In this document: positions 21,588-31,515 of the stretch, piece after piece
How the letters are laid out: each line of letters begins with the position of its first letter
Position numbering within the stretch: position 1 is the stretch's first letter
Source of the DNA: Cytophagales bacterium
GTDB lineage: Bacteria; Bacteroidota; Bacteroidia; Cytophagales; Cyclobacteriaceae
Direction of reading: 5' to 3'
Assembly (NCBI GenBank): GCA_020402945.1
Contig: JADBYQ010000006.1
Location: 1 to 64,000, forward strand
DNA length: 64,000 bases
Translations under genes and position numbers: made by a program
The notes under the pieces: model-generated
What the model was told of the DNA's origin: nothing
Seen by the model: only the letters and a program-made list of their open reading frames with translations
Database searches by the model: none

Positions 21588-21875
21588 AATATCTGTTTTT
21601 TAAATGATTTATTTGATACAAATCTCGTAGCAGAAAATGAATTGGTTATTATGTCAGAATTAACAAATTATTTATTAACAGGAGCCCTGATCGTTGTCGG
21701 GCCATTGAAAAAAGGGAACTAAAAGCTTTGGGCAAGCTTTTAAGACAGACAAGTCAACAAAGAGAGGCTTTGGCTAAAAAATGAGTTACCAATAAGGCAT
21801 AGTCAACCGATTCTCTTTGACACTTGTATCATCAATTTTACCTAGGATAACTCTGTTAAATTGACTAGTTAACAA

Positions 21876-23663
21876 CTACATCCGCTCCGGCACTTGTATC
21901 CCGAGTAGACTCATCGACCTCTTGATGACATCTGCCACCACTTTAGAAAAAGCAATTCTAAATTTCAATTTGGTCGGATCTGACTCATTAAAAATAGGAA
22001 TGGCTTGGTAGAACTGATTATATTCTTTGGCTAGTTCGTAGGCATAGTTAGCAATTACGGATGGCGAATACTCACGCGATGCTTCGTGCAGTTTGTTGTG
22101 AAAATTGTTGAGCGTGAAAATGATTTCGCTTTCTGAAGGCTCCAGTGAATCGATATTTTTTAAATCTGATGCAACTACTTTTATACCTATTGATTCGGCC
22201 TTCCGTAAAATTGACTTCACACGCGCATGGGTGTACTGAATAAACGGCCCCGTGTGACCTTGCAATTGGATCGACTCACTTGGGTCGAACATCATCCGTT
22301 TTTTCGGATCAACTTTTAGCAAAAAGAATTTCAAGGCGCCTAAACCCACCATCTCAGAAAGATTCTTGATCTCCTCCTCACCCATCTCATCTATCTTGCC
22401 AAGTTCACGCGTTTGCTTCTCCGCCTCGTCCACCATCTCTTGCATCAAGTCATCTGCATCCACCACTGTACCTTCGCGACTTTTCATTTTCCCTGTAGGC
22501 AGATCGACCATTCCGTACGAAAGATGATAGCACTTCTCGGCCCACGCATAGCCGAGCTTCTTCAAAATCAAAAACAACACTTTGAAGTGATACTCTTGCT
22601 CATTGCCAACCGTATATACTTGCCCTTCTATTTTCGGAAAATCGCGGAAACGCAAAATGGCCGTGCCGATGTCTTGTGTCATATACACCGAAGTACCATC
22701 CGAGCGTAATAAAACTTTTTGATCCAATCCATCGGATGTCAAGTCCACCCATACCGAGCCATCTTCTTTTTTGTAGAACACGCCCTGCTCCACACCGCGA
22801 AGGACTTCATCTTTGCCTAATAAATATGTTTGTGATTCGTAATACAATTTTTCAAAATCAACACCCATGCGCTTATAGGTCGAGTCAAAACCTTTATAAA
22901 CCCAACCGTTCATGGTTTTCCACAACTGAACGGTAGCGGGATCATTCGCTTCCCATTGCAATAATAACCCCACCGCCTGCTGCATGATGGGCGCTTGCTT
23001 CTCCGCCTCTTCTTTCGTTAAGCCCTTACTTTCCAGTTCAGCAATCTGCGCTTTAAAATGCTTGTCGAACTCTACATAATATTTTCCTACCAATTTATCA
23101 CCCTTCAAACCAGAGCTCTCTGGTGTCTCTCCATTGCCAAACAATTGCCAGGCAGCCATACTCTTGCAGATATGTATGCCGCGGTCGTTGATGATTTGAA
23201 CTTTATGAATTTTGTAGCCTAGTGCTTTATAAATTTCAGCAACAGAATATCCCAAAAAATTATTTCTCAGGTGACCTAAGTGTAATGGCTTGTTGGTATT
23301 GGGTGATGAATACTCCACCATCATCTCTTTGCCATTATCTGGCAGTTGCCCAAAAGAAGAATTCGAATAAATCGATTCAAACACCTGCGCCCAAACGGAA
23401 TCGCTTATTGACAAATTCAAAAAGCCTTTCACCACATTATACCTGCTCACCAATCCTGAATTGATTTGCAAATATTCACCAATCATCTTCCCGGTTTCCT
23501 CGGGAGATTTCTTAGAGAGTTTTGTTAACGGAAAACATACCAACGTATGCGAGCCTTCGAACTCAACATTAGTCGGTTGTACCTGCACTTGCTCAACGGA
23601 TTGATTGAAAAGTGCAGTCATTGCTTTTTGGATTTCAGCTCGGAGGGTGAGGTCTAAATTCAT
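21876..23663 (-). CDS. argS: Arginyl-tRNA synthetase
   Basis: VEYSSPNTNKPLHLGHLRNNFLG (HIGH), GMVDLPTGKMKSREGTVV. Confidence 0.97.
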   Translation of the reverse strand: MNLDLTLRAEIQKAMTALFNQSVEQVQVQPTNVEFEGSHTLVCFPLTKLSKKSPEETGKMIGEYLQINSGLVSRYNVVKGFLNLSISDSVWAQVFESIYSNSSFGQLPDNGKEMMVEYSSPNTNKPLHLGHLRNNFLGYSVAEIYKALGYKIHKVQIINDRGIHICKSMAAWQLFGNGETPESSGLKGDKLVGKYYVEFDKHFKAQIAELESKGLTKEEAEKQAPIMQQAVGLLLQWEANDPATVQLWKTMNGWVYKGFDSTYKRMGVDFEKLYYESQTYLLGKDEVLRGVEQGVFYKKEDGSVWVDLTSDGLDQKVLLRSDGTSVYMTQDIGTAILRFRDFPKIEGQVYTVGNEQEYHFKVLFLILKKLGYAWAEKCYHLSYGMVDLPTGKMKSREGTVVDADDLMQEMVDEAEKQTRELGKIDEMGEEEIKNLSEMVGLGALKFFLLKVDPKKRMMFDPSESIQLQGHTGPFIQYTHARVKSILRKAESIGIKVVASDLKNIDSLEPSESEIIFTLNNFHNKLHEASREYSPSVIANYAYELAKEYNQFYQAIPIFNESDPTKLKFRIAFSKVVADVIKRSMSLLGIQVPERM

Positions 23664-23752
23664 TTAGTGTTGGATGTGAGATATGAGATATGAGACGTGA
23701 GATCAACGGTAGTCGCTTTCTCAATACTCACATCTCACGACTCAATACTATT

Positions 23753-24730
23753 TTACATATCCAAAATATACGCAAACATAAGCGGAGCCACAATCGTAGC
23801 ATCACTCTCTACAATAAACTTAGGCGTATCGATATTCAATTTGCCCCACGTTATTTTTTCGTTTGGCACTGCCCCTGAGTACGAACCATAGCTCGTTGTT
23901 GAGTCGCTGATCTGACAGAAATAACTCCAATACGGAATGCTATCTCTTTCTAAATCTTGGTGCAACATTGGCACCACACATATTGGGAAGTCACCTGCAA
24001 TGCCACCGCCAATCTGGAAGAAGCCGATGCCATCTTTTCCAGAATTTTTCGTGTACCAGTCTGCCAACCACACCATGTACTCGATCCCGCTTTTCATCGT
24101 ACTGGCTTTCAGTTCACCTGTGATGCAATAGGAAGCAAAAATATTTCCCATCGTGCTATCTTCCCATCCTGGAACTACCATCGGCATATTTTTTTCTGCC
24201 GCGGCAATCATCCAACTATTTTTTGGATCGATCTCATAATATTGTTTCAAGTCGCCACTGTTGATCATGCGGAACATGAACTCGTGTGGAAACAATCGCT
24301 CGCCCTTGTCTTCGGCATCCTTCCACACTTTGAACAAATGCTTTTGCAGCCTGCGGAATGCCTCTTCTTCAGGGATACACGTGTCCGTCACACGGTTCAA
24401 ATGGTTTTGCAGCAAATCCCACTCTTGCTCTGGGGTTAGATCTCTATAATTCGGAATCCTGCGATAGTGCGAGTGCGCTACCAGGTTCATGATGTCCTCT
24501 TCTAAGTTGGCACCCGTGCAAGAGATAATGTGCACCTTATCTTGGCGGATCATCTCCGAGAAACTGATGCCCAGCTCGCCCGTGCTCATCGCGCCCGCGA
24601 GGGTTACCATCATTTTTTTGCCTTCGGCAATATGTTTTTTGTAGCCTTTCGCAGCGTCCACCAATGCGGCCGAGTTGAAGTGCAAGTAATTTTTCTCAAT
24701 AAAATCGGAAATAGGGCGATTTGTGCTCAT
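23753..24730 (-). CDS. Deoxyhypusine synthase-like protein
   Basis: LAGAMSTGELGISFSEMIRQDKVHIISCTGANLEED; catalytic-type WGK near C-terminus (ITWGKLNIDT). Confidence 0.9.
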   Translation of the reverse strand: MSTNRPISDFIEKNYLHFNSAALVDAAKGYKKHIAEGKKMMVTLAGAMSTGELGISFSEMIRQDKVHIISCTGANLEEDIMNLVAHSHYRRIPNYRDLTPEQEWDLLQNHLNRVTDTCIPEEEAFRRLQKHLFKVWKDAEDKGERLFPHEFMFRMINSGDLKQYYEIDPKNSWMIAAAEKNMPMVVPGWEDSTMGNIFASYCITGELKASTMKSGIEYMVWLADWYTKNSGKDGIGFFQIGGGIAGDFPICVVPMLHQDLERDSIPYWSYFCQISDSTTSYGSYSGAVPNEKITWGKLNIDTPKFIVESDATIVAPLMFAYILDM

Positions 24731-24847
24731 GACGTGGTTAGAATTTGGTGCGAAAATACGGAATAAGTTGATAGTAGGGTGTAGAAGGAATAGTTAAAAG
24801 TAAAAATTTGAAAGCAAGCACCAAAGAGCAATTTCAACATTCTACTT

Positions 24848-24937
24848 GTTGGTGTGGCCCTCGGGTTGCGCTTTCCGCTGCAAGTCCGTCTACTAGATCG
24901 CCACCACGCTTCGGGCTTTCGCTACTATCGCTCACGC
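24848..24937. repeat. Candidate GC-rich dispersed intergenic element
   Basis: gtggccctcgggttgcgctttccgctgcaagtcc...cgcttcgggctttcgctactatcgctcacgc; base composition unlike the AT-rich flanks. Confidence 0.3.
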
Positions 24938-24970
24938 ATGAAGAATCGATTGGCTATATTTACTAAAAAG

Positions 24971-25219
24971 ATGATGAATTTTATGGAAGATATTTTACCG
25001 TGCAAACTTATTATTCAAAACGAAAACAATATTGCCCTCTTAGAAGTAAAGACTTTTGACGAAATGCAAAAGCATGTTAACGTAAAACAGCTACAACTTT
25101 TACAAGAATCTAAAAGAACTATAACTATTGATTACGAAGAATTGCCAATAACAGATGTAAATTTTATCGTCCACAAAAACTCAATTTGGGTTTATATTAT
25201 TGTAAAAAAGCAACTGTGA
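24971..25219 (+). CDS. Small hypothetical protein
   Basis: ORF MMNFMEDILPCKLIIQNENN...; no recognisable family. Confidence 0.45.
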   Translation: MMNFMEDILPCKLIIQNENNIALLEVKTFDEMQKHVNVKQLQLLQESKRTITIDYEELPITDVNFIVHKNSIWVYIIVKKQL

Positions 25220-25282
25220 CTTGTGCGAAAATTGTTATTTTTTGTTTGTTTTAACTCTTTCATTATTTAAAGCTTTTTGTTT

Positions 25283-25981
25283 ATGACAGTTAGCAATAAT
25301 GATTTACGAGGTAACTGGAATAGTTTTAGTATTAATGAAAAGTTCAAGTTTTTAAATAGGATAGAAGACCTAGAAGTATTTGCATCTAGGCATGTAACAA
25401 GCTATTTATCAAAGCATTCGTCAGAAGAGGTGTTCAATTCTTTGGCACAAGACAAAGATGGTATTGAAATTCTTAGAAAATATCAAAAGATGACAGATGA
25501 TATAATGGACTTACCATTTATCCACGATGAAAATCATTATTGGAATCAAAACCGCGAATCAATCTTAGCTCATCTCTTTACAATCTCTGAAAAATGGTTT
25601 GGAAAGATTTATGACCCCACTCTCACTTTGAAATTGGAGGACTTAAGAAAGAATATCAAGAGGCAAGGAGCAATAAGAAAGATTGAAAGTACGTATTCTG
25701 GTATAGATAAACTAAGTGAAATTATTGCCCGAAACAGTCAAAAGCCAAAATTGAGTATGGTAAATCAAGCAATTGATCTTTTGGGTTGTCTTTGGAAATT
25801 TATCCTTGCAATGTTGCTAGGACTTCTTATCTATAAGGTCATCCCGATTGCAATAATGTATTTTGGGCATAGCCTCGATAGGCTGTTTGGTCTTGACAGT
25901 TTTTTTCTTGGGATGTCTTTGTTTTTCATAATTATCTATTTCGTTTATTCAATTTCAAGTGCAAAAAAGCGAAGAAGATAA
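25283..25981 (+). CDS. Hypothetical protein with two C-terminal TM helices
   Basis: Helical charged N-terminus, hydrophobic LLGCLWKFILAMLLGLLIYKVIPIAIMYF and FFLGMSLFFIIIYFVYSI. Confidence 0.6.
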   Translation: MTVSNNDLRGNWNSFSINEKFKFLNRIEDLEVFASRHVTSYLSKHSSEEVFNSLAQDKDGIEILRKYQKMTDDIMDLPFIHDENHYWNQNRESILAHLFTISEKWFGKIYDPTLTLKLEDLRKNIKRQGAIRKIESTYSGIDKLSEIIARNSQKPKLSMVNQAIDLLGCLWKFILAMLLGLLIYKVIPIAIMYFGHSLDRLFGLDSFFLGMSLFFIIIYFVYSISSAKKRRR

Positions 25982-26197
25982 TTTTTTGTGTTGTTTTTAA
26001 CACTGTTTGATCTTCCTAGCCTCGAATAGTGCAAGCGTCTCGCTTGTGCCTTCTATCAAACAATATAACCTGCGGCTAGCACGAGTTTGTAATGTATGCC
26101 CATCCAAAATCAAACAGAGTTTCTTGGGGACACTAACCACGGATTGGGAGAATAGATCAACATCTTCCACAAAGCGAAAAACGATGCAAGGTAGCGA

Positions 26198-27367
26198 CTA
26201 TATCAAAATGTTAAGTTCTTGTAATCTTTGCAAAACTACCGGAAGGCTGACCACTCGCACGTTTTTATTGTATGGATGCTCTTTAGCTGAAGGAGTCACG
26301 ATAAAATTATGCTTAGCTTTTATGTCCTCAATGGCCAAATGATTCCCTTTGGTCAACACCGGATTATCTGTAAATTTAATTTCAATGGAAACAAAAGGTT
26401 TATTGCCTTTCACAATAATCAAGTCCACTTCAGAGCCGTCTTGTGTTCTGTAATAAAACAATTGGGCGTCATCACGCAGGTGAGTAGCAATTTGCTGAAT
26501 CACAAATCCTTCCCATGAATGCCCAAGTAAATGGTGACTAAATAACGCTTTCATGCTATGGGTATTCCAAAGCGTGTGAAGTAACCCGGTATCGCGTATA
26601 AAAATTTTTGGAGCCTTAACAATCCGCTTTTTAATGTTGTGATGATAGGCGGTTAACCTGCGCACCATAAAAGTATCTTCCAAAATATCTACAAACTTCA
26701 TGATGGTGGTTACTGAAACACCCAACGACTTTGAAAGAGAGCTATAATTGATGACTGACCCATTCGTACTGCTGATCATTTGTAACAACTGCATAACCAA
26801 CGACCTATTTATCGATAACCCTAATACGGCAATATCCTGCTGAACGTAAGTCCTGAGAAAACTATTGAGCCATTCAAAACTGTCCTTGTTACTTTTTGCC
26901 AAGTAGGCGCCAGGAAATCCACCTCTCAACCAAAGTTTCTGGTACTCCATGTACTTTGCTTCTACCAATGACAAAGGACCCAATTCACAAAAGATGATTC
27001 TACCCGCCAATGTCTCAGACCCTTGTTGAAGCAAATCTGGTGAAGCCGAGCCAGTAACAATAAATCTTCCGGGTTTCCGATTGACATCTATCACTGATCT
27101 CATTACAGGAAATAGTCCTGGTTTGTGTTGTATCTCATCCAATACTACGGTTCTTTTTATATTTTCCTTAAAATATAGTTCAGGTTCACGAAGCTGATTG
27201 AGATCAGATGGCAATTCCATATCCAAATAGACCGAATCTTTGGGAGTCACTTTAAGGATCGATTTGACCAGTGTTGTTTTACCCACTTGCCGTGGCCCAA
27301 TAACGCCTACTACCGGAAACCGTTTTGCCCGATCAAGTATAAGTTGAATAATATGCCTTTGGATCAT
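26198..27367 (-). CDS. AAA-family ATPase with C-terminal DUF4143
   Basis: GVIGPRQVGKTTLVKSIL Walker A, RTVVLDEIQHKPGLFPVMRSVID, FIVTGSASPDLLQQGSETLAGR, C-terminal YYRTQDGSEVDLII. Confidence 0.92.
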   Translation of the reverse strand: MIQRHIIQLILDRAKRFPVVGVIGPRQVGKTTLVKSILKVTPKDSVYLDMELPSDLNQLREPELYFKENIKRTVVLDEIQHKPGLFPVMRSVIDVNRKPGRFIVTGSASPDLLQQGSETLAGRIIFCELGPLSLVEAKYMEYQKLWLRGGFPGAYLAKSNKDSFEWLNSFLRTYVQQDIAVLGLSINRSLVMQLLQMISSTNGSVINYSSLSKSLGVSVTTIMKFVDILEDTFMVRRLTAYHHNIKKRIVKAPKIFIRDTGLLHTLWNTHSMKALFSHHLLGHSWEGFVIQQIATHLRDDAQLFYYRTQDGSEVDLIIVKGNKPFVSIEIKFTDNPVLTKGNHLAIEDIKAKHNFIVTPSAKEHPYNKNVRVVSLPVVLQRLQELNILI

Positions 27368-27409
27368 CCCTGCAAATTTAAACTAAAAAAATGAATTTGC
27401 AGGGATGAT
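27363..27409. promoter_or_regulatory. Perfect 16-bp inverted repeat containing the ATPase start codon
   Basis: ATCATCCCTGCAAATT (27363-27378), 15-nt spacer, AATTTGCAGGGATGAT (27394-27409); minus-strand ATG is 27367-27365; minus-strand TAAATTTG fits the -7 consensus. Confidence 0.85.
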
Positions 27410-27559
27410 TTCAACTCGTTTTCCATCTGACATACGCATCCACTAAAACTTTCTAACTTTTGCAGCCACCTGAAATCAACTCCCTGGCGCAAAAAAAAAT
27501 CTGCACTTGGAACAAAATCCCTATCTTGTCCTACCAAATATTGACCTAAACCCAACGAT

Positions 27560-28972
27560 ATGCGCTTCTCATTACAATTTCTTTTTTTGCCTTTTTTTAC
27601 TCTGGCACTCTCTTTCACACACGCCCAAACCAAACAACCCGATTGGGCAAAATTGCAGGATGAAACACTCAAACATTTTCAAGCCATCTTAAAAATTAAC
27701 TCGAGCGTAGCTACTGGATACGAAGCGCCAGTGGTAGAGTACCTCAAATCAGTTTTGGAAAAAGAAGGGATTTCCACAAAAGTATTTTCCAACGATCCCA
27801 AGCACCCCAACTTGGTGGCACGCATCAAAGGAAACGGGAGTAAGAAACCAATATTGATCATGGCTCACACTGATGTGGTAAGTGTAGACACCACCAAATG
27901 GATACATCCTCCCTTCTCCGCAACACGCGATGGTGGTTATGTGTATGCGCGTGGCGCAGTAGATGACAAAGACAACGTAGTGGCCGCTTTAATGGTGATG
28001 CTGCAACTAAAAAGACTAGGTATCGTGCTGGATAGAGACGTGATATTCTTAGCAGAAGCAGGCGAAGAATCAAATACAAAAGTGGGTATTGATTTTATGG
28101 TGAGCGAACACTGGGCGGATATCGAAGCAGAGTTTTGCTTTGCCGAAGGTGGTGGCGTCACGCGCAAAGACGGCAAAATAGTTTATGCAGCGGTTTCTAC
28201 TACCGAAAAAGTGCCAAGAGGTGCAAAACTAATCGCACGCGGCACCGCTGGACATGGATCAGTTCCCTTGCAAGACAATGCGATCGTGCATCTCTCGCAA
28301 GCGATTTCGAAAATTGCAGCGTGGCAAACACCCATGCGCTTGAACGAAACAACCCGCGCGTTTTTTACACGACTAGCATCCGTTAGCAACCCTGCCGATG
28401 CAGCACGTTACCTTGCTGTGGTGAACGACAAAGAGGCCGAAAAAGCACAAGAGTACTTCGCAGCCAAAGAACCGCGCATGTACTCCACACTTCGTACCTC
28501 TATCTCGCCCAATATTTTCAAAGGTGGCTATTTGAGTAATGTAATCCCCAGTGAGGCCGAAGCCACATTGGACATACGCGCGTTGCCTGATGAAGACATG
28601 TCAGCGCTATTGGCCGAAATGAAACGCGTGATCAACGATTCGCAGATCGAGATCGTTGCGAATACAAAAAACCTGCGCCCTTCAGCCAGACCCTCGCGGT
28701 TAGAATCGGATGCCTTTAAAGTAACCGAAGCTGCAATCAAGAAAATTTACAACACCGTTACAATCCCAACCATGCCAACAGGCGCCACCGATATGGCTTT
28801 CCTACGGGCAAAAGGTGTAGAGTGCTATGGCATCGGTCCGATGACGGACATAGAAGATGGCCCTAAAGGTTTTGGCGCCCACAGCGACCAGGAGCGCATC
28901 CTCGAAGAATCGCTGCACAAGTTTGTTCAGTTTAACTGGGAAGTGATTGTAAATTTGGCAAAGGCGAATTAG
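27560..28972 (+). CDS. M20/M25/M40-family metallopeptidase
   Basis: ILIMAHTDVVSVDTTKW, YARGAVDDKDNVVAALMV, AGEESNTKVG; signal peptide. Confidence 0.9.
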   Translation: MRFSLQFLFLPFFTLALSFTHAQTKQPDWAKLQDETLKHFQAILKINSSVATGYEAPVVEYLKSVLEKEGISTKVFSNDPKHPNLVARIKGNGSKKPILIMAHTDVVSVDTTKWIHPPFSATRDGGYVYARGAVDDKDNVVAALMVMLQLKRLGIVLDRDVIFLAEAGEESNTKVGIDFMVSEHWADIEAEFCFAEGGGVTRKDGKIVYAAVSTTEKVPRGAKLIARGTAGHGSVPLQDNAIVHLSQAISKIAAWQTPMRLNETTRAFFTRLASVSNPADAARYLAVVNDKEAEKAQEYFAAKEPRMYSTLRTSISPNIFKGGYLSNVIPSEAEATLDIRALPDEDMSALLAEMKRVINDSQIEIVANTKNLRPSARPSRLESDAFKVTEAAIKKIYNTVTIPTMPTGATDMAFLRAKGVECYGIGPMTDIEDGPKGFGAHSDQERILEESLHKFVQFNWEVIVNLAKAN

Positions 28973-28981
28973 TTGGTTTGA

Positions 28982-29485
28982 ATGAATACTCCATTAAAAA
29001 GCACTTTTTATTGCATCGGATTTTTAGTTATTCTGCTCTCTTGCAAAAAAGAGAGTAAGAAGTATTCTCACGATATAGGATACATTGATCCAGCCACGGC
29101 TTTGAGTGACAAGGAATTTAAAACATGTAGTGATCGTATCCTTGAATATTACGACTTCGAACCGAATGCTGGATATAAATATGGAAAAAGAGCACTGAGA
29201 GATTCTATAGCAAAGAAATATTCTACGATTGGTAATGAGTCTGGTTACTTAACCTTTCGCTTCGTTGTCAACTGCAAAGGGTCGGCAGGACGATATCAGA
29301 TCATAGAAAACGATCTGGATTTAAAGCCAAAAAAATTTAATAAAGAATTGGTTTCGCATCTATTTTCAATTACTCAACAATTTAAAGAATGGCAACCTGC
29401 CATTTGGGAGAATGAATCAAGGGATTATAACATATACTTAACTTACAAATTGCGTGATAGTAAAATCATTGAAATTTTGCCTTAG
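28982..29485 (+). CDS. Hypothetical lipoprotein
   Basis: Signal plus lipobox VILLSCKKES. Confidence 0.65.
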   Translation: MNTPLKSTFYCIGFLVILLSCKKESKKYSHDIGYIDPATALSDKEFKTCSDRILEYYDFEPNAGYKYGKRALRDSIAKKYSTIGNESGYLTFRFVVNCKGSAGRYQIIENDLDLKPKKFNKELVSHLFSITQQFKEWQPAIWENESRDYNIYLTYKLRDSKIIEILP

Positions 29486-30299
29486 TTTATTCGCTCTATT
29501 GTCGCTTTCAAATTGTCAAAACTCTGACAATTATAAAGACTATTCAATTTCTGAGAGGAAAAAGATGTCAATAGAATATTTAGAAAACGGAGAAAAGAAT
29601 TTCGTCCAAGGAAGTCCAGAAAATATGGAACTTATTGAGATTGCCATAAAGCTAGACCCCGCTAATGCTGCCGCATGGAGAGAACTATCAGTACCCTATT
29701 TGAAGCGCGGCATCCCTCATGAATGGAAACCACTTTTTGACAAAGCGGTTGAACTTGACCCAGTGACCTGGCAAGGATGGCGAGGTTATCTGAAATTGTT
29801 CTTCTACCGAGACTATGAATCTGCCATTGCTGATTTTAATGCAACAGATACGCTAACGCCTGGTTTTACAGATTATCCCCAAAGCATGAGTGTTGACTAT
29901 CTTCGAGGGCTTGCTTATTTTCAACTAGGCGAAGAAGAAAAGGCATTAGACTATTACACTAAATATATCAATGAGGTAACAGCTAAAAGTGGTGAAGATT
30001 GGGTAGACGTATTCGCGTTTATCCATCGGGCTATTTTGTTTATGAAGCTAAGAGAATATGAAAAGGCTGTAGTCGACTTAGAAAAATGTCTCAAATATTA
30101 CCCTTCTTCGTCTGATGCTTATTATCACCTAGCATCGATTAACTTTGAGCAGGGTAGAAAACAAATTGCGAAAGAGCAGATAGCCAAGGCAAAGAGTCTA
30201 TTCGAAAAAGGCTATTATATGCATAGGCCTTATGTAGAGACTTTTGGACAGATCGATCTCTTTGCTATTGAGGATATTGAGAAAAAAGTAACAGATTAG
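29454..30299 (+). CDS. Tetratricopeptide-repeat lipoprotein
   Basis: Signal plus LSNCQNS; TPR-like AYFQLGEEEKALDYYTKYI, REYEKAVVDLEKCLKYYPSSSDAYYHLA. Confidence 0.75.
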   Translation: MIVKSLKFCLSLFALLSLSNCQNSDNYKDYSISERKKMSIEYLENGEKNFVQGSPENMELIEIAIKLDPANAAAWRELSVPYLKRGIPHEWKPLFDKAVELDPVTWQGWRGYLKLFFYRDYESAIADFNATDTLTPGFTDYPQSMSVDYLRGLAYFQLGEEEKALDYYTKYINEVTAKSGEDWVDVFAFIHRAILFMKLREYEKAVVDLEKCLKYYPSSSDAYYHLASINFEQGRKQIAKEQIAKAKSLFEKGYYMHRPYVETFGQIDLFAIEDIEKKVTD

Positions 30300-30305
30300 G
30301 ATTAA

Positions 30306-31274
30306 CTACTCGGCTAACACCGGCCGCGTCTCAACTGACTTCGCAGCAGCTTCCAAAATCTCGAACGCACTTTCTGCTGTTCTGTTTTCGGTATCCAGAG
30401 TTGGGTTTATCTCTACAATTTCCCATGCACACACACGGGGGTCTTTGCAAAGTTCGGCATTGACCACTTTTGCCTCCTCTACGGTAAGTCCGTTGGGCAC
30501 CGGTGTGCCAGTGCCGGTTGAAAAGCGACTGTCAATGGCATCTACATCAAATGAAACATAAATCAAGTCGCAGTGATCGAGCATCTGCAATACTTTTTGC
30601 GCCATCTGTTCCGCTCCGAATTTTTTGATGTCTTCTACTTCAATAAAGTTGATGTTATTTTTATTGATCAAGTAATTTTCGGGTTTCTCAAAATCACGAA
30701 CAGCTATGTACACGAGATCTTCCGAATTAATCTTTGGCCCTTGCATGCCCACATTTTTGATCTGTTCCCAATAATCCAACGTTTCACCTCGTGGGTCATT
30801 CACTTTACACTCAAAGTTATCGAGGCCAAGCGCCATAGCAAGGGGCATCCCGTGCATATTGCCAGAAGGAGTTGTAAATGGCGTATGCATATCGGCATGC
30901 GCATCGATCCACACCACGCCCAGTTTCTTTTTTGGGTAGGCCTTCTTTATACCTGCTATGGTGCCATAGGCTGTAGAATGATCACCCGCCATAATCAAAG
31001 GGAAGAAATCATCGAACAACTGCTCATATACCTCCAGGCATACGCGCTCTTCCATGATTAAAACGCCATCAATGAACTTAGCATAGGCATGTTCGGCACC
31101 ATCAAAAAGCAATTCGTTGACATTCTCAACTTCAATCGAATCGTATTTTCTGAACAAATCCGACTTCAAATCCAGGCTGGCGATCTTCATCGCTTCCACG
31201 CCCAAACTGGCACCGCGTGTTCCGGCACCGATTTCTGACTTAACCTCAATGATTTTTATTTCTTTCCCCTTCAC
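30306..31274 (-). CDS. Arginase/agmatinase (ureohydrolase) family protein
   Basis: MAGDHSTAYGTI, VVWIDAHADMHTPFTTPSGNMHGMPLA, YVSFDVDAIDSRFSTGTGTPVPNGLT. Confidence 0.93.
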   Translation of the reverse strand: MKGKEIKIIEVKSEIGAGTRGASLGVEAMKIASLDLKSDLFRKYDSIEVENVNELLFDGAEHAYAKFIDGVLIMEERVCLEVYEQLFDDFFPLIMAGDHSTAYGTIAGIKKAYPKKKLGVVWIDAHADMHTPFTTPSGNMHGMPLAMALGLDNFECKVNDPRGETLDYWEQIKNVGMQGPKINSEDLVYIAVRDFEKPENYLINKNNINFIEVEDIKKFGAEQMAQKVLQMLDHCDLIYVSFDVDAIDSRFSTGTGTPVPNGLTVEEAKVVNAELCKDPRVCAWEIVEINPTLDTENRTAESAFEILEAAAKSVETRPVLAE

Positions 31275-31477
31275 AAAAATATGATTTGAATAAAACGATT
31301 AACTACCAATAAAAAACGAACATTCTCTGGCTAAATCCCGTCAGAAATCGGGGAGCGCATGTGCGATTGCAAAAACCAGTGAACTGTAGCTAACCATACC
31401 TTTTGAATTATTGCAAAGATGGCAAAATTATGGCAATATTGCACCCAAATTTTTAGGTTGTTGGTTGATCGCTCAGC

Positions 31478-31515
31478 GTTGTTCGAAGACCTCCACCAGC
31501 CCACCACCGAACAAC
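31478..31515 (+). promoter_or_regulatory. Leader inverted repeat upstream of arginine decarboxylase
   Basis: GTTGTTCG (31478-31485) / CGAACAAC (31508-31515), ends 10 nt before ATG 31526. Confidence 0.5.

Noticed and set aside
21588-21875. Possible ncRNA or IS remnant between PhoX-like gene and argS
   Set aside because: Only weak complementarity (gccctga/gtcgggc) and no recognisable family.
24530-24766. 78-aa plus-strand ORF antisense to the DHS-like gene
   Set aside because: Shadow ORF of a conserved coding region.
27364-27672. 102-aa minus-strand ORF
   Set aside because: Overlaps the M20 signal-peptide region and the palindrome; composition looks spurious.
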